Assembly: GCF_019444005.1 (NCBI RefSeq)
Contig: NZ_CP049304.1
Location: forward strand, 2,418,001-2,482,000
DNA: 64,000 bases
DNA from: Liquorilactobacillus nagelii DSM 13675
GTDB lineage: Bacteria > Bacillota > Bacilli > Lactobacillales > Lactobacillaceae
Direction: 5' to 3'
In this document: one piece after another, positions 27,647-35,801 of the stretch
How positions within the stretch are numbered: position 1 is the first letter of the stretch
Layout of the letters: each line of letters starts with the position of its first letter
The notes under the pieces: generated by a model
What the model was told of the DNA's origin: nothing
Databases searched by the model: none
What the model saw: only the letters and a program-made list of their open reading frames with translations
Translations under genes and position numbers: made by a program

Positions 27647-28909
27647 ATGATGCTGAAAAAAATTGCTGGAGAGCCATTAAATATTTTGCACACAATTGGA
27701 ATGGAACAGCTCTATCCAATTATTCGAATGGAACTGAGATTTTCTCAGACAATAAATTTGCCTAAATTAAAGCAAGCTATTAAATTAGTAACCCAAGTAA
27801 TTCCGCAATTAAAATCAACTTACAATTTGAATGATAATTCATGGGAAGTTGATGATCAGTTAGCTGAACAGATTTTGGTTGAAATTGACCAAGGTATTAA
27901 TCCAGATGCCATAAAATGGAATTTGTTTAAAGAACCCCAATTGAAAGTATATTATTGCCATTTAACTGATGGCGATTGTTTATATCTATACTTGAGCCAT
28001 ATTTTGTCTGACGGTGCTGGTTTCAAACAGTTAGTTTATTTGCTAGCAGATTGTTATAATCGCTCGGATGCAGCAATTAAAGATGTTCGCAATAATCAAA
28101 ATGTTAATGAGATTATGAAGGCTATTGGAACTACTGCGAAAAAATCACCTGTGAGAACGGATCATCCTGATGAACATTATTATTTTCCTCAAATGACAGA
28201 AGATGGGCAACATATTGTAACTCAAGTTCATAATTTACGGATACCAGCTGACTTTTTTGAAACAATGCACCAAAAAACGAAACACGTTGGTGCAACAGTT
28301 AATGATTTGTTCTTAGCGGCTTTTTTGCGAACTTTAAGTAATTATCGCAAACAGGCACAATTGTCATTGGCTTGTCCAACCGATTTACGACAATTTTTAA
28401 GTAGTCAAGATAAGAAAACTTTGCGAGTGGCTAATTTTACTGCGCGCTATAATTTAATGGTCGAAATTGAGAAAAATGAACCTTTTGAAGTTAGTTTGAA
28501 AAAAATTCATCGGGAAATGCAGCAATTAAAGGATAGTAAGCAATTTCTAAATTCAATTAAGGAATTATTAGTTAAATATCAACAAGAATCGCCAGCCGAT
28601 CTTAGAAAAGTTGCCGAAGCCAACTACCATATCCGCCCGATTTCTTACACCAATTTAGGGATTGTTGATCAAACAAAATTGAATTTTAATGGGAGCAAAC
28701 TGGAAGAGTGCATTTTTTCAGGAGCTTTCAGACGATATCCGAACTATCAAGTTGCTTTTAGTTCATTCGGTGGTGCTGCACAATTAGTCTTTAATATGAT
28801 CGGGTCACCGCAACAACAAATGGTAGGTCAACAATTGATGGCCAGCATGGCTGCTGATATGTTTAATTTTGCATATGGTTTGGAGGAAATTAAAAATGAT
28901 AACAATTGA
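27647..28909 (+). CDS. HxxxDG condensation/alcohol acetyltransferase-like protein
   Basis: This 420-residue protein resembles the superfamily of NRPS condensation domains, CoA-dependent acyltransferases and alcohol acetyltransferases. The catalytic HxxxDG motif is present as HILSDG at about residue 116. A second region, RPISYTNLGIVD, matches the conserved C-terminal part of the fold. No signal peptide or carrier domain is seen. Its stop overlaps the epimerase gene downstream by 14 bases, so it is translationally linked to a uronate cassette. The acyl donor and acceptor are unknown. Confidence 0.72.
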   Translation: MMLKKIAGEPLNILHTIGMEQLYPIIRMELRFSQTINLPKLKQAIKLVTQVIPQLKSTYNLNDNSWEVDDQLAEQILVEIDQGINPDAIKWNLFKEPQLKVYYCHLTDGDCLYLYLSHILSDGAGFKQLVYLLADCYNRSDAAIKDVRNNQNVNEIMKAIGTTAKKSPVRTDHPDEHYYFPQMTEDGQHIVTQVHNLRIPADFFETMHQKTKHVGATVNDLFLAAFLRTLSNYRKQAQLSLACPTDLRQFLSSQDKKTLRVANFTARYNLMVEIEKNEPFEVSLKKIHREMQQLKDSKQFLNSIKELLVKYQQESPADLRKVAEANYHIRPISYTNLGIVDQTKLNFNGSKLEECIFSGAFRRYPNYQVAFSSFGGAAQLVFNMIGSPQQQMVGQQLMASMAADMFNFAYGLEEIKNDNN

Positions 28910-29774
28910 AAATGAAAAGTTTAAAGCAGAAATTGATTTGCAGGGAGCGCAACTGACACACTTGATTAACAAAGAGGCAGATTTTGATTATCTTTGGAAT
29001 GGCTCTGAGTGGCCAAAGCATGCACCGATACTATTTCCGGCCATTGGACGTTCAAATAATGATGAATATAAATTAGGAAATCAAAAGTACTCGATGCCGC
29101 AACACGGTTTTGTAGGCGATCAGGAATTTAAGGTTGTAGAACAAAATGAAACTGAAGTTACTTTAGGATTGACAGCTAATGCCGTAACAAAGGTTCTATA
29201 TCCGTTCAACTTTGAATTACAAGTAACGTTTGCATTGCAGAATAAGGGACTTGCTCTTTCTTTTTTGGTGATTAATCACTCAACAGAAACTTTACCATTT
29301 TCTTTGGGCTCACATCCAGCCTTTAATGTACCAGTAGCTGGCACTGGTGAGTTCAATGATTACCAACTAACAATTGATGGAGATTTTGATTTGCCGCTGC
29401 AAGCTGCTGAAATTATCAAAACACCAGCTCCTTATCGGACTGGCAAAGTCGAATTACTTTCAGCTACTAAAACGATTGATTTAAAGCATGATTTATTTAA
29501 GAATGGTTTACGAATTATTATGAATGAAGGCGTTAAGACGATTAGCTTGACTTCAGCGATATCTAAGCACGCAGTTACTGTTAAATTGGGTGATTTTAAG
29601 CGTGTTTGCTTATGGACAAAAGAAGATCAAACTTTGCCATTTTTATGTATTGAGCCCTTTAACGGCCTGCCTGACGTCTTAGGAGAACCAGTTGATTGGT
29701 CAGAAAAAGAGGCAGGTTGGAATTTAGCGGCTGGAAAGAGCCAAGTAATGAACTATAAAATTGAATTAGCTTAA
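28896..29774 (+). CDS. Aldose 1-epimerase family protein (LacX-like), uronate copy 2
   Basis: A 292-residue paralogue of the proteins at 18129 and 61560. It has DYLWNGSEWPKHAP, LFPAIGRSNND, MPQHGFVGD, SLGSHPAFNVP and CIEPFNGLPDVLGEPVDW. ATG 28896 follows TTGGAGG; that ribosome binding site lies inside the end of the acyltransferase-like gene. It is followed by a DRVGAGD kinase, repeating the pair in the glucuronate operon. A mutarotase role on galacturonate is inferred. Confidence 0.85.
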   Translation: MITIENEKFKAEIDLQGAQLTHLINKEADFDYLWNGSEWPKHAPILFPAIGRSNNDEYKLGNQKYSMPQHGFVGDQEFKVVEQNETEVTLGLTANAVTKVLYPFNFELQVTFALQNKGLALSFLVINHSTETLPFSLGSHPAFNVPVAGTGEFNDYQLTIDGDFDLPLQAAEIIKTPAPYRTGKVELLSATKTIDLKHDLFKNGLRIIMNEGVKTISLTSAISKHAVTVKLGDFKRVCLWTKEDQTLPFLCIEPFNGLPDVLGEPVDWSEKEAGWNLAAGKSQVMNYKIELA

Positions 29775-29790
29775 TTTGGGAGGAAAGATG

Positions 29791-30753
29791 ATGACAGAAT
29801 TATTGACAGTTGGAGAACCAATGGGATTATTTATTGCTCAAGAAAACGGGGCGTTGGAAGATGTTGAACACTATAGCAGCCGAATTGCTGGTGCAGATTT
29901 AAATGTTGCGATTGGAGTAGCCCGTTTTGGACATCAAGTTGCTTTTATTTCTCAAGTTGGAGATGACACTTTTGGTCGACAAATAAAACGTCGTCTCGAA
30001 CAAGAGAAGATTGATTCCCAGTATTTGACTGTTTCCAAAGAATGGAAGACAGGCTTTATGCTAAAGGGGTTAGCAGCTAATGGACGACCAGCAACTGACT
30101 ATTATCGCAAAGGCAGTGCCGCTGCACATATTTCTTTGGAGAAGCTAGACCAAGTCGATTTTAATGGTGTTAAAATTTTGCATTTAGGTGGTATCTTAGC
30201 CGGATTAAGTGAAGCTGGTTATCAAGCAACCTTACATTTAATAAAACGTGCACGTGAACATCAGGTGCAAATTACTTTTGATCCCAATTTGCGGCCAACA
30301 ATTTGGGAATCAGAAGAGTTAATGATTGAAAGAACTAACGAAATTGCCAAGTTATGTGATGTTGTGATGCCGAATATCAAAGAAGGCGGAATCTTAACTG
30401 GAGAAAAAGATGTTCAGGCAATGGCTGATTTTTATTTGAAGCAAGGGGTTAAACAAGTTATTATCAATATGGTAGAAAATGGTTCTTACAGCAAACGAAT
30501 GGATGAACAGCATCAAGTTCACGAAGAACGGATGCCAGAACTAAAACCAGATCAAATTGTTGATCGTGTTGGTGCCGGAGATGGTTTTGTAGCAGGAGTT
30601 GTTTCAGGAAAACTTGAAAGCTTAAATGATCTTGATTGCTTACGTCGTGGTAGTGCAGTCGGAGCAATTCAAATGGAAAACTTGGGTGACAATGAAGGCT
30701 TACCAACTAAAGCGGAAGTTACTAACTTTTTAAGCAGCAAAGGAGTTATTTAA
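29791..30753 (+). CDS. PfkB family kinase, DRVGAGD type, copy 2
   Basis: A 320-residue kinase very similar to that at 19035: TVGEPMGLFIAQENG, SRIAGADLNVAIGVARFGH, FDPNLRPTIWESE and DRVGAGDGFVAG. The catalytic Asp is kept while Thr is replaced by Arg. I chose ATG 29791 from spacing to GGGAGG; ATG 29788 is also possible. It is the last gene of the galacturonate block. Substrate: KDG by default, though another phosphoryl acceptor is possible. Confidence 0.75.
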   Translation: MTELLTVGEPMGLFIAQENGALEDVEHYSSRIAGADLNVAIGVARFGHQVAFISQVGDDTFGRQIKRRLEQEKIDSQYLTVSKEWKTGFMLKGLAANGRPATDYYRKGSAAAHISLEKLDQVDFNGVKILHLGGILAGLSEAGYQATLHLIKRAREHQVQITFDPNLRPTIWESEELMIERTNEIAKLCDVVMPNIKEGGILTGEKDVQAMADFYLKQGVKQVIINMVENGSYSKRMDEQHQVHEERMPELKPDQIVDRVGAGDGFVAGVVSGKLESLNDLDCLRRGSAVGAIQMENLGDNEGLPTKAEVTNFLSSKGVI

Positions 30754-30907
30754 AGACTTGAAGATGAGAAAAGTTGGGCACAAAACATGGTTAATTGATT
30801 TAGATTAACAAGGTGAGATGACTTGATTCAGTCAAGAAAATAGCTAAAAGATTAAGAAAACCTGTATATTTTGGGGTTTCTGTCAAATTAGATTGTTAGA
30901 ACTATGA

Positions 30908-31045
30908 AGTCCTCTTGATAAGGGGGGCTTCTTTATTTTATAATTAAAAGAATTTTGACATAAAAATGATTCATATCTTTGAATCTGTAGCAGATACGTT
31001 TAAGTGCTTTGATCTTACGATGGATTCCTTGATAACTTATCTGAA
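30908..31045 (-). pseudogene. ISL3-family transposase remnant (C-terminal end plus terminal repeat)
   Basis: Starting with AGTCCTCTTGATAAGG, this stretch closely matches the end of the element at 37050. The minus strand still encodes KRICYRFKDMNHFYVKILL, the C-terminus of an ISL3-family transposase. The rest of the element is missing, so this is a solo remnant. Confidence 0.75.
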
Positions 31046-31204
31046 TTATATCTGTTGATTCATTTTGTATCTTCTTTTTAGCAAATTCTTGAAAAATGGA
31101 TCATTTCCTGGGTTTTTGAATAATAAATATTCGAGTTTGTATTCTTTTAAAATGTCTTTTAATATTTGATTTACAGTAGTAGTATTTCTATCATTTTTTA
31201 TTTT
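31046..31204 (-). other. Unidentified 52-codon open fragment
   Basis: An in-frame stretch reads KNDRNTTTVNQILKDILKEY and then YLLFKNPGNDPFF. It has no start codon or ribosome binding site in place and directly abuts the ISL3 remnant. It is probably the tail of a lost gene. I do not recognise the family. Confidence 0.3.
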
Positions 31205-31516
31205 TTATAAAAACTTTTTATTGTTATTTGTTGTTCTAAAAAATACAACTGTATCTGGCTCTTCCCATATTAATTATCACCATTTCAATGTACGTCACTT
31301 GTGTTTTTTTATATATTTGATAGCTTTTTTATTTGCTTTAATATCTAGAATTTGTTGATATATGAGTATTATCAGAGTGTTGGCACTGCCGACCAGCAAA
31401 TTTTTTGCACATCATTTTTCAATATTAATTAAAAAAATGTGTTTTTCTTCTTTTCTTGAGATATTAAAGCAGTTATGTTATTATTCTTTGTAAGGAAAAA
31501 GTAAGGGGATGGTGTT
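31205..31516. other. Degenerate AT-rich region before mazEF
   Basis: Very A/T-rich sequence with no sustained reading frame. It likely consists of decayed DNA between mobile elements, plus the promoter of the toxin-antitoxin pair, which I could not place with confidence. Confidence 0.35.
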
Positions 31517-31780
31517 ATGAGTGCGGGTAATGTAACTAAGGTTAGCTCGAAAATCACAAGTAAAAATCAGATTACAATTCCTAAAACAGTACGTGAGTTT
31601 TTAAAAGTTCAAGCTGCTGATACGATTGAGTGGCAAATTGAGCCAAATGGTAAAGTAATGATTGTACGCAGTAACCCGGATCTATGGCAACTTGTTGATG
31701 AACAAGAAAAAAAATTCGGAAATCTCAGCACAATAGAAGTTGATTGGGGTAAGGATGTAGAAAGTGAAGACTTTGATTAA
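31517..31780 (+). CDS. mazE: Antitoxin with AbrB/MazE-type DNA-binding fold
   Basis: An 87-residue protein. The swapped-hairpin AbrB/MazE domain is at residues 8-50 (SKITSKNQITIPKTVREFL). The acidic C-terminus (VDWGKDVESEDFD) is the usual toxin-wrapping tail. Its stop overlaps the toxin ATG by one base (TAATG), as in many mazEF pairs. It should neutralise MazF and autoregulate the operon. ATG follows AAGGGGATGG. Confidence 0.9.
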   Translation: MSAGNVTKVSSKITSKNQITIPKTVREFLKVQAADTIEWQIEPNGKVMIVRSNPDLWQLVDEQEKKFGNLSTIEVDWGKDVESEDFD

Positions 31781-32127
31781 TGAAATTAAAACAAGGCGCT
31801 ATTTTGTGGATTAATTTAGATCCAGCTAAAGGCACTGAAACTAAGAAGAAGCGACCATGTTTAATTGTGAGCAACGATCACTATAATCGCTATTTTAATA
31901 CGATACTGGTTGTACCCATCAGTACGTCTGATAAATACCGCATCCTAGAAAAGTATGTTAAGTCACCCTTGTTTATTGGGATAGACAAGGGTGAAGTACA
32001 TGGAACAGCGTTATTACAACATGTCCGCGCCGTCGATCCAACAAAACGATCAGATAGCGAAGTTGTGGTCACTTTATCTCAACAAGAAATTAGTTCAATT
32101 AGTACAAAAGTCCAACAATTCTTCTGA
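31780..32127 (+). CDS. mazF: Toxin MazF/PemK family mRNA endoribonuclease
   Basis: A 115-residue toxin with the PemK/MazF signature: GAILWINLDPAKGTETKKKR near the N-terminus, PCLIVSNDHYN, VVPISTS, and GEVHGTALLQHVRAVD. The conserved Arg and Thr catalytic residues of the family appear present. It cleaves single-stranded RNA when freed from the antitoxin. It is coupled to mazE and followed by a strong terminator. Confidence 0.92.
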   Translation: MKLKQGAILWINLDPAKGTETKKKRPCLIVSNDHYNRYFNTILVVPISTSDKYRILEKYVKSPLFIGIDKGEVHGTALLQHVRAVDPTKRSDSEVVVTLSQQEISSISTKVQQFF

Positions 32128-32160
32128 AAAACAGATGTTATTTATTGATAAGAGCAGTAA

Positions 32161-32204
32161 ATAGGCCCTAATATCTATATTTATAGATATTAGGGCCTAT
32201 TTTA
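32161..32204. terminator. Strong terminator after mazEF
   Basis: A perfect 19-bp stem (ATAGGCCCTAATATCTATA) with a very short loop, followed by TTTT. It should act in both directions. Confidence 0.85.
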
Positions 32205-32304
32205 ACAATGTTTTTGAGGGATTATTTGACACCTCCATATGGAGAAGGTCATCATCCGAGAGTATAAAATAGTTTGTGTAAATGAATAAAAATCCTATTG
32301 AAAA

Positions 32305-32362
32305 GGGAATCCCTTCCCCATATGATTAAATCGTCAAACCAAACCAAAACGGAGGGATTCCC
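32305..32362 (+). promoter_or_regulatory. Inverted repeat covering the transposase ribosome binding site
   Basis: GGGAATCCCT (32305-32314) is a perfect complement of AGGGATTCCC (32353-32362), which overlaps the GGAGG site at 32351-32355 and ends one base before the ATG at 32364. A transcript containing both arms would hide the ribosome binding site. Some other IS elements use this device to silence read-through transcripts. Confidence 0.6.
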
Positions 32363-32363
32363 C

Positions 32364-33527
32364 ATGGACCAGTTTACCAAAGATTTAACCAAAACTCTAT
32401 TATCAAATGGCGATGTTAAAGAACTTTTTCGTCAACAACTCGAAACAGCTATTAATCGAATCTTGCAAGCTGAACTAACCGTTTTGCTTGGTTATGATCC
32501 TTATGACCGCTGCGGCTTTAATTCGGGCAATTCTTGCAATGGCCAGTATTATCGCTTAATTGACTCTGAATATGGTAAGTTGAAGATTGCTGTGCTGCGT
32601 GACCGTAAGGGCCATTTTCATAACCACCTGCTTCCAGCCTATTCTCGTCGTCAGGACGCTTTAGAAACAACAATCATTCAGCTTTATTCCAAGGGCGTTA
32701 CGACCCGTGAAATTGCAGATTTGATTGAAAAAATGTATGGCTCTTATTATTCACCTACTACTGTTTCTAATATCACTGCTCAGGTAACAAAACAGATTGA
32801 AGCTTTTCATCAACGAGCTATTAAGGCAAACTATGTTTGTCTTTTCTTAGATGCAACTTACCTACCTCTACGTCGTGATTCAGTTCAAAGAGAGGCAGTC
32901 TATATTGCTTTAGGTATTACACCTGTCGGCATCAAAGAAGTTCTTGATTATCGAATCGCTCCAAGTGAAAACGCAGGAGTTTGGTCAGAAATGGCAGAAG
33001 ATCTTAAACAACGAGGATTAAAGCAAGTCCAGTTGATCATCGCAGATGGAATGGTTAGTCTGCAGCCGCCATTATTGCACGCTTTCCCGAAAGCCAAATT
33101 CCAAAGATGCCTAGTACATGTTATGCGTAATATTGGTTCGCATGTGCATTTAAAAGATCGTGAAGCAATCTTAAATGATTTTAAAGAACTGCATTCAGCG
33201 ACCGATGTAACTGCAGCACACAAGATTTTAAATGATTTTTATGGTGCTTGGGAGAAACTGTATTCTAATCTGATCCAGCAACTTAAATCCATTGAAAATG
33301 AACTCTTAGCTTTCTTGAGCTTTCCTCCTGCTATTCGACCAACAATTTATTCAACCAATATCTTAGAATCACTGAACAAAAGAATTAAACGCAAGACCAA
33401 ACCCAAAGAACAGTTTCCAAACGAAAAATCTTTAGACAATTTTATTGGAGTTCAAGTCATAAGCTACAACGAAAAATACTTCAATCGTAGCCATCGTGGT
33501 TTTGGTCAAGTCAAAGACACGTTATAG
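32364..33527 (+). mobile_element. IS256-family transposase (insertion sequence, ends not both found)
   Basis: A 387-residue Mutator/IS256-type transposase. The DDE residues are visible: first Asp in LFLDATYLPLRRD, second in IIADGMVSLQP, Glu in STNILESLNKRIKRKTK. ATG 32364 follows GGAGGG; a longer frame upstream has no site. It appears intact. A possible left end (TTTGTGTAAA, near 32273) is seen, but I find no matching inverted copy within about 100 bases after the stop. The right end may be lost. A terminator for the convergent gene follows. Confidence 0.88.
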
Positions 33528-33566
33528 AGAAATAATATAAGTAGGTTTAATTATAGAAAAGAAAAA

Positions 33567-33600
33567 ATAAACTCAAAGAGAAAATCTCTGAGTTTATTTT
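33567..33600. terminator. Bidirectional terminator
   Basis: AATAAACTCAAAGAGA pairs with TCTCTGAGTTTATT (one bulge), flanked by A and T runs. It lies between the transposase gene and the leftward GPH transporter gene. Confidence 0.8.
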
Positions 33601-33636
33601 GAAAAATTAGATGTAAACTATCTATGGTACTTAGAT

Positions 33637-35115
33637 TTAATGGTTATCTTTGTCTCCGATTTTTCCTTTTTCCCATCTGCCTTCTTGCAGATCAGAAGCA
33701 ATTATATCATAGTTGTTATCACTTAATTTATAAAGCTTAACAATGATGAAAGCAGCTACTATTAAGCAAATCCCAGGATAAAGGGTCATTGCTCCTTTGA
33801 TTCCCTTTAAGGTTTCAGATGACTGATGAGCATTAGCAATATATCCGGTTAAAGCTAAAACAGAAGCAGTTACTAAAGCGGCAAGAGATTGGGCAATTTT
33901 ACGTGAAAAGTTAAATGCAGCATAAGTGATCGCTTCTTTACGCATTCCAGTATGCCATTCGCCGTAATCAATACAATTTGAAACTAGAGCCCAAGTAATT
34001 CCATTTGGGATAGCTAAAGCAGTGTAGCCAATAGTTACAAGAATGATAAAGGTGACAACATTAGTTGGAATGAAGAAATTTAAAATGTTGGCAGTCGCTC
34101 CAACAATGAAACTAACCATCATCACCGGTTTTTGACCAAATCGCTTTGTTAGAGAAGGAATCATGAAAACACCAACAATTGATGTTCCCATCATAATAGC
34201 GTTAATAATAGGCTGTAATCCAATGTTATTTAAATTGTATTTAGCATAATAAATCATCATCTGATTATTAGTATTCATTGCAGAGATTGTAAATAACTGC
34301 ATTAAAATTACGGCACCTAAAGGTCCATTAGTAAAGACAACTTTTAAATAGTCTTTAAAGCCTTCACGCTTAGCATTTGCATCTCGGTGCACGTTAACAT
34401 TTTCTTTTGTTCCTAAATAACAAACAGCGAACATTAAAACTCCAGCAATTGCAAAAACTACACTAGCTAGCATGTAACCGTGAGTATCTGTTCGATCATT
34501 ACCAAACATCAACATAAGCGGAATAAATCCAACACCAGCAATAAATTGAGCACCAACAGAGCCAACTTGACGAGTCATTGCCATAAAATTTCGATCATCA
34601 TTATTACGTGACATGACAGAGGCCAGCGATCCATAAGGGTCATTGGTAAATGAGTAAATGAGTCCCCAGATCATATAGGCCGCATAAGCGTAAATAATTT
34701 TTTGAGTCATGGATAAGCCACTAGGCATCGTAAATGTAACGACTGTCATGATTCCTAAAAGAATGGCAGAAATCATCATGACAGGTCGAAACTTACCACG
34801 AGGACCAATCTTCTTTCGACCGTCAATAACAGAACCAGCAATTGGATCCATAAAGGCATCAAAGATTTTGGTGAATCCGAAAATTCCTCCCACAACTGCC
34901 GCTGGTAATCCAGCAGCATCAGTCCAGAAGTTTGTTAAATATGACTGACCTAAGTCAAACATGAAGCCGTTTCCAAAATCTCCGAAACCATAAGAGATTT
35001 TCTGCGACAAAGGAATGTGTTTATTTAATTCTGGATCGAGAATTTGTTTTCCAATAGATTCTTTTGTTGTAACTTTTTCTGGCGTATTGTTAATATGCCC
35101 TGAAACGTTGTTCAT
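33637..35115 (-). CDS. GPH-family sugar:cation symporter
   Basis: A 492-residue transporter with about 12 membrane segments. The family start (ISYGFGDFGNGFMFDLGQSYL) and GFTKIFDAFMDPIAGSVIDG with the following basic loop GRKKIGPRGKFRP are clear. ATG 35115 follows TTTGGGAGG. The substrate is unknown. Galacturonate or a glycoside is plausible, because the galacturonate operon lacks its own transporter and this gene is the nearest one. It has no EIIA domain, unlike LacS. It lies alone between mobile elements. Confidence 0.85.
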   Translation of the reverse strand: MNNVSGHINNTPEKVTTKESIGKQILDPELNKHIPLSQKISYGFGDFGNGFMFDLGQSYLTNFWTDAAGLPAAVVGGIFGFTKIFDAFMDPIAGSVIDGRKKIGPRGKFRPVMMISAILLGIMTVVTFTMPSGLSMTQKIIYAYAAYMIWGLIYSFTNDPYGSLASVMSRNNDDRNFMAMTRQVGSVGAQFIAGVGFIPLMLMFGNDRTDTHGYMLASVVFAIAGVLMFAVCYLGTKENVNVHRDANAKREGFKDYLKVVFTNGPLGAVILMQLFTISAMNTNNQMMIYYAKYNLNNIGLQPIINAIMMGTSIVGVFMIPSLTKRFGQKPVMMVSFIVGATANILNFFIPTNVVTFIILVTIGYTALAIPNGITWALVSNCIDYGEWHTGMRKEAITYAAFNFSRKIAQSLAALVTASVLALTGYIANAHQSSETLKGIKGAMTLYPGICLIVAAFIIVKLYKLSDNNYDIIASDLQEGRWEKGKIGDKDNH

Positions 35116-35609
35116 AATAATTCCTCCCAAATAAGCAAAAATGAATGCGTTAACAAAAAAACAAATATGAAAAAAACTTAAAAGCATAGATTAGTTGAGT
35201 TGATTATTCATAAATATGTTCCGTTTTATGAACACGTTAAAATACATCTTTAACGCTTACATTATAAAGCGGTTCCACCATCTTAGTCAATACTTTTTTG
35301 ATAATTTGTGAATTAAATAACTTTATAAACTGCGAAAATTTATTTTTATTGTGTTATTATTGGTAGCTTTTCAAAGCGCTTTAAACGTTAAATAGGGGTT
35401 TTTTGATTGATTGTTGATAATAAATACTATATTAGAAAGTATATAATTTCTTCCTCGACTTTTAAGTTCAGTTATTAACACAGAACTGCAAACTGAAAAT
35501 AAAATAATTTTTTTGGTTTATATATAGTTTTCTGTTAACGTGAACAGAAAATGACTTTTAATTTTTAAAAATTGAGTTTGCGTTTTTAAAATTTAATAAA
35601 TACATTTAA
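35116..35609. promoter_or_regulatory. Intergenic region with two palindromes
   Basis: AAAGCGCTTT (35373-35382) is a perfect 10-bp palindrome. TTCTGTT and AACAGAA (35530-35549) flank AACGTG. The inner TGTTAACGTGAACA (35533-35546) differs by one base from the perfect operator at 20348. The latter may control the gene once complete to its right (AraC remnant/metK). No gene is seen. Confidence 0.5.
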
Positions 35610-35801
35610 GTAAAGAAAGTTGAGGAGGCAAAGAAAAGATTTTATTTCGATGGTGAGAAAGTAATTGATGTTTCTTTTAAGCTTTCTTTTAGTGAACCAA
35701 GTTATTTTTCAAAAATATTTAAAAAAATACAAGGTGAAACACCCGTCCAGTATAAAAAAAGTATTGTATTGGATAAAGAGAAGGCAGGTAGTAAAAAATG
35801 A
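35610..35801 (+). pseudogene. Truncated AraC-family regulator (C-terminal HTH only)
   Basis: The 63 codons include EEAKKRFYFDGEKVIDVSF, FSEPSYFSKIFKK and GETPVQYKK, the second half of an AraC/XylS DNA-binding domain. There is no start or first helix-turn-helix; the frame opens after a stop at 35607. Its own stop (TGA) overlaps the metK ATG. It is probably a deletion remnant of a gene for a sugar-responsive activator. Confidence 0.8.

Noticed and set aside
18129-30753. Whole uronate island as a simple tandem duplication
   Set aside because: The two operons use different reductases and dehydratases (uxuAB versus uxaAB), and paralogous copies differ clearly in sequence. They look like two branches, not a recent copy.
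35373-35382. AAAGCGCTTT as a cre box
   Set aside because: It is a perfect palindrome with a CG core but lacks the outer TG and CA of the cre consensus.
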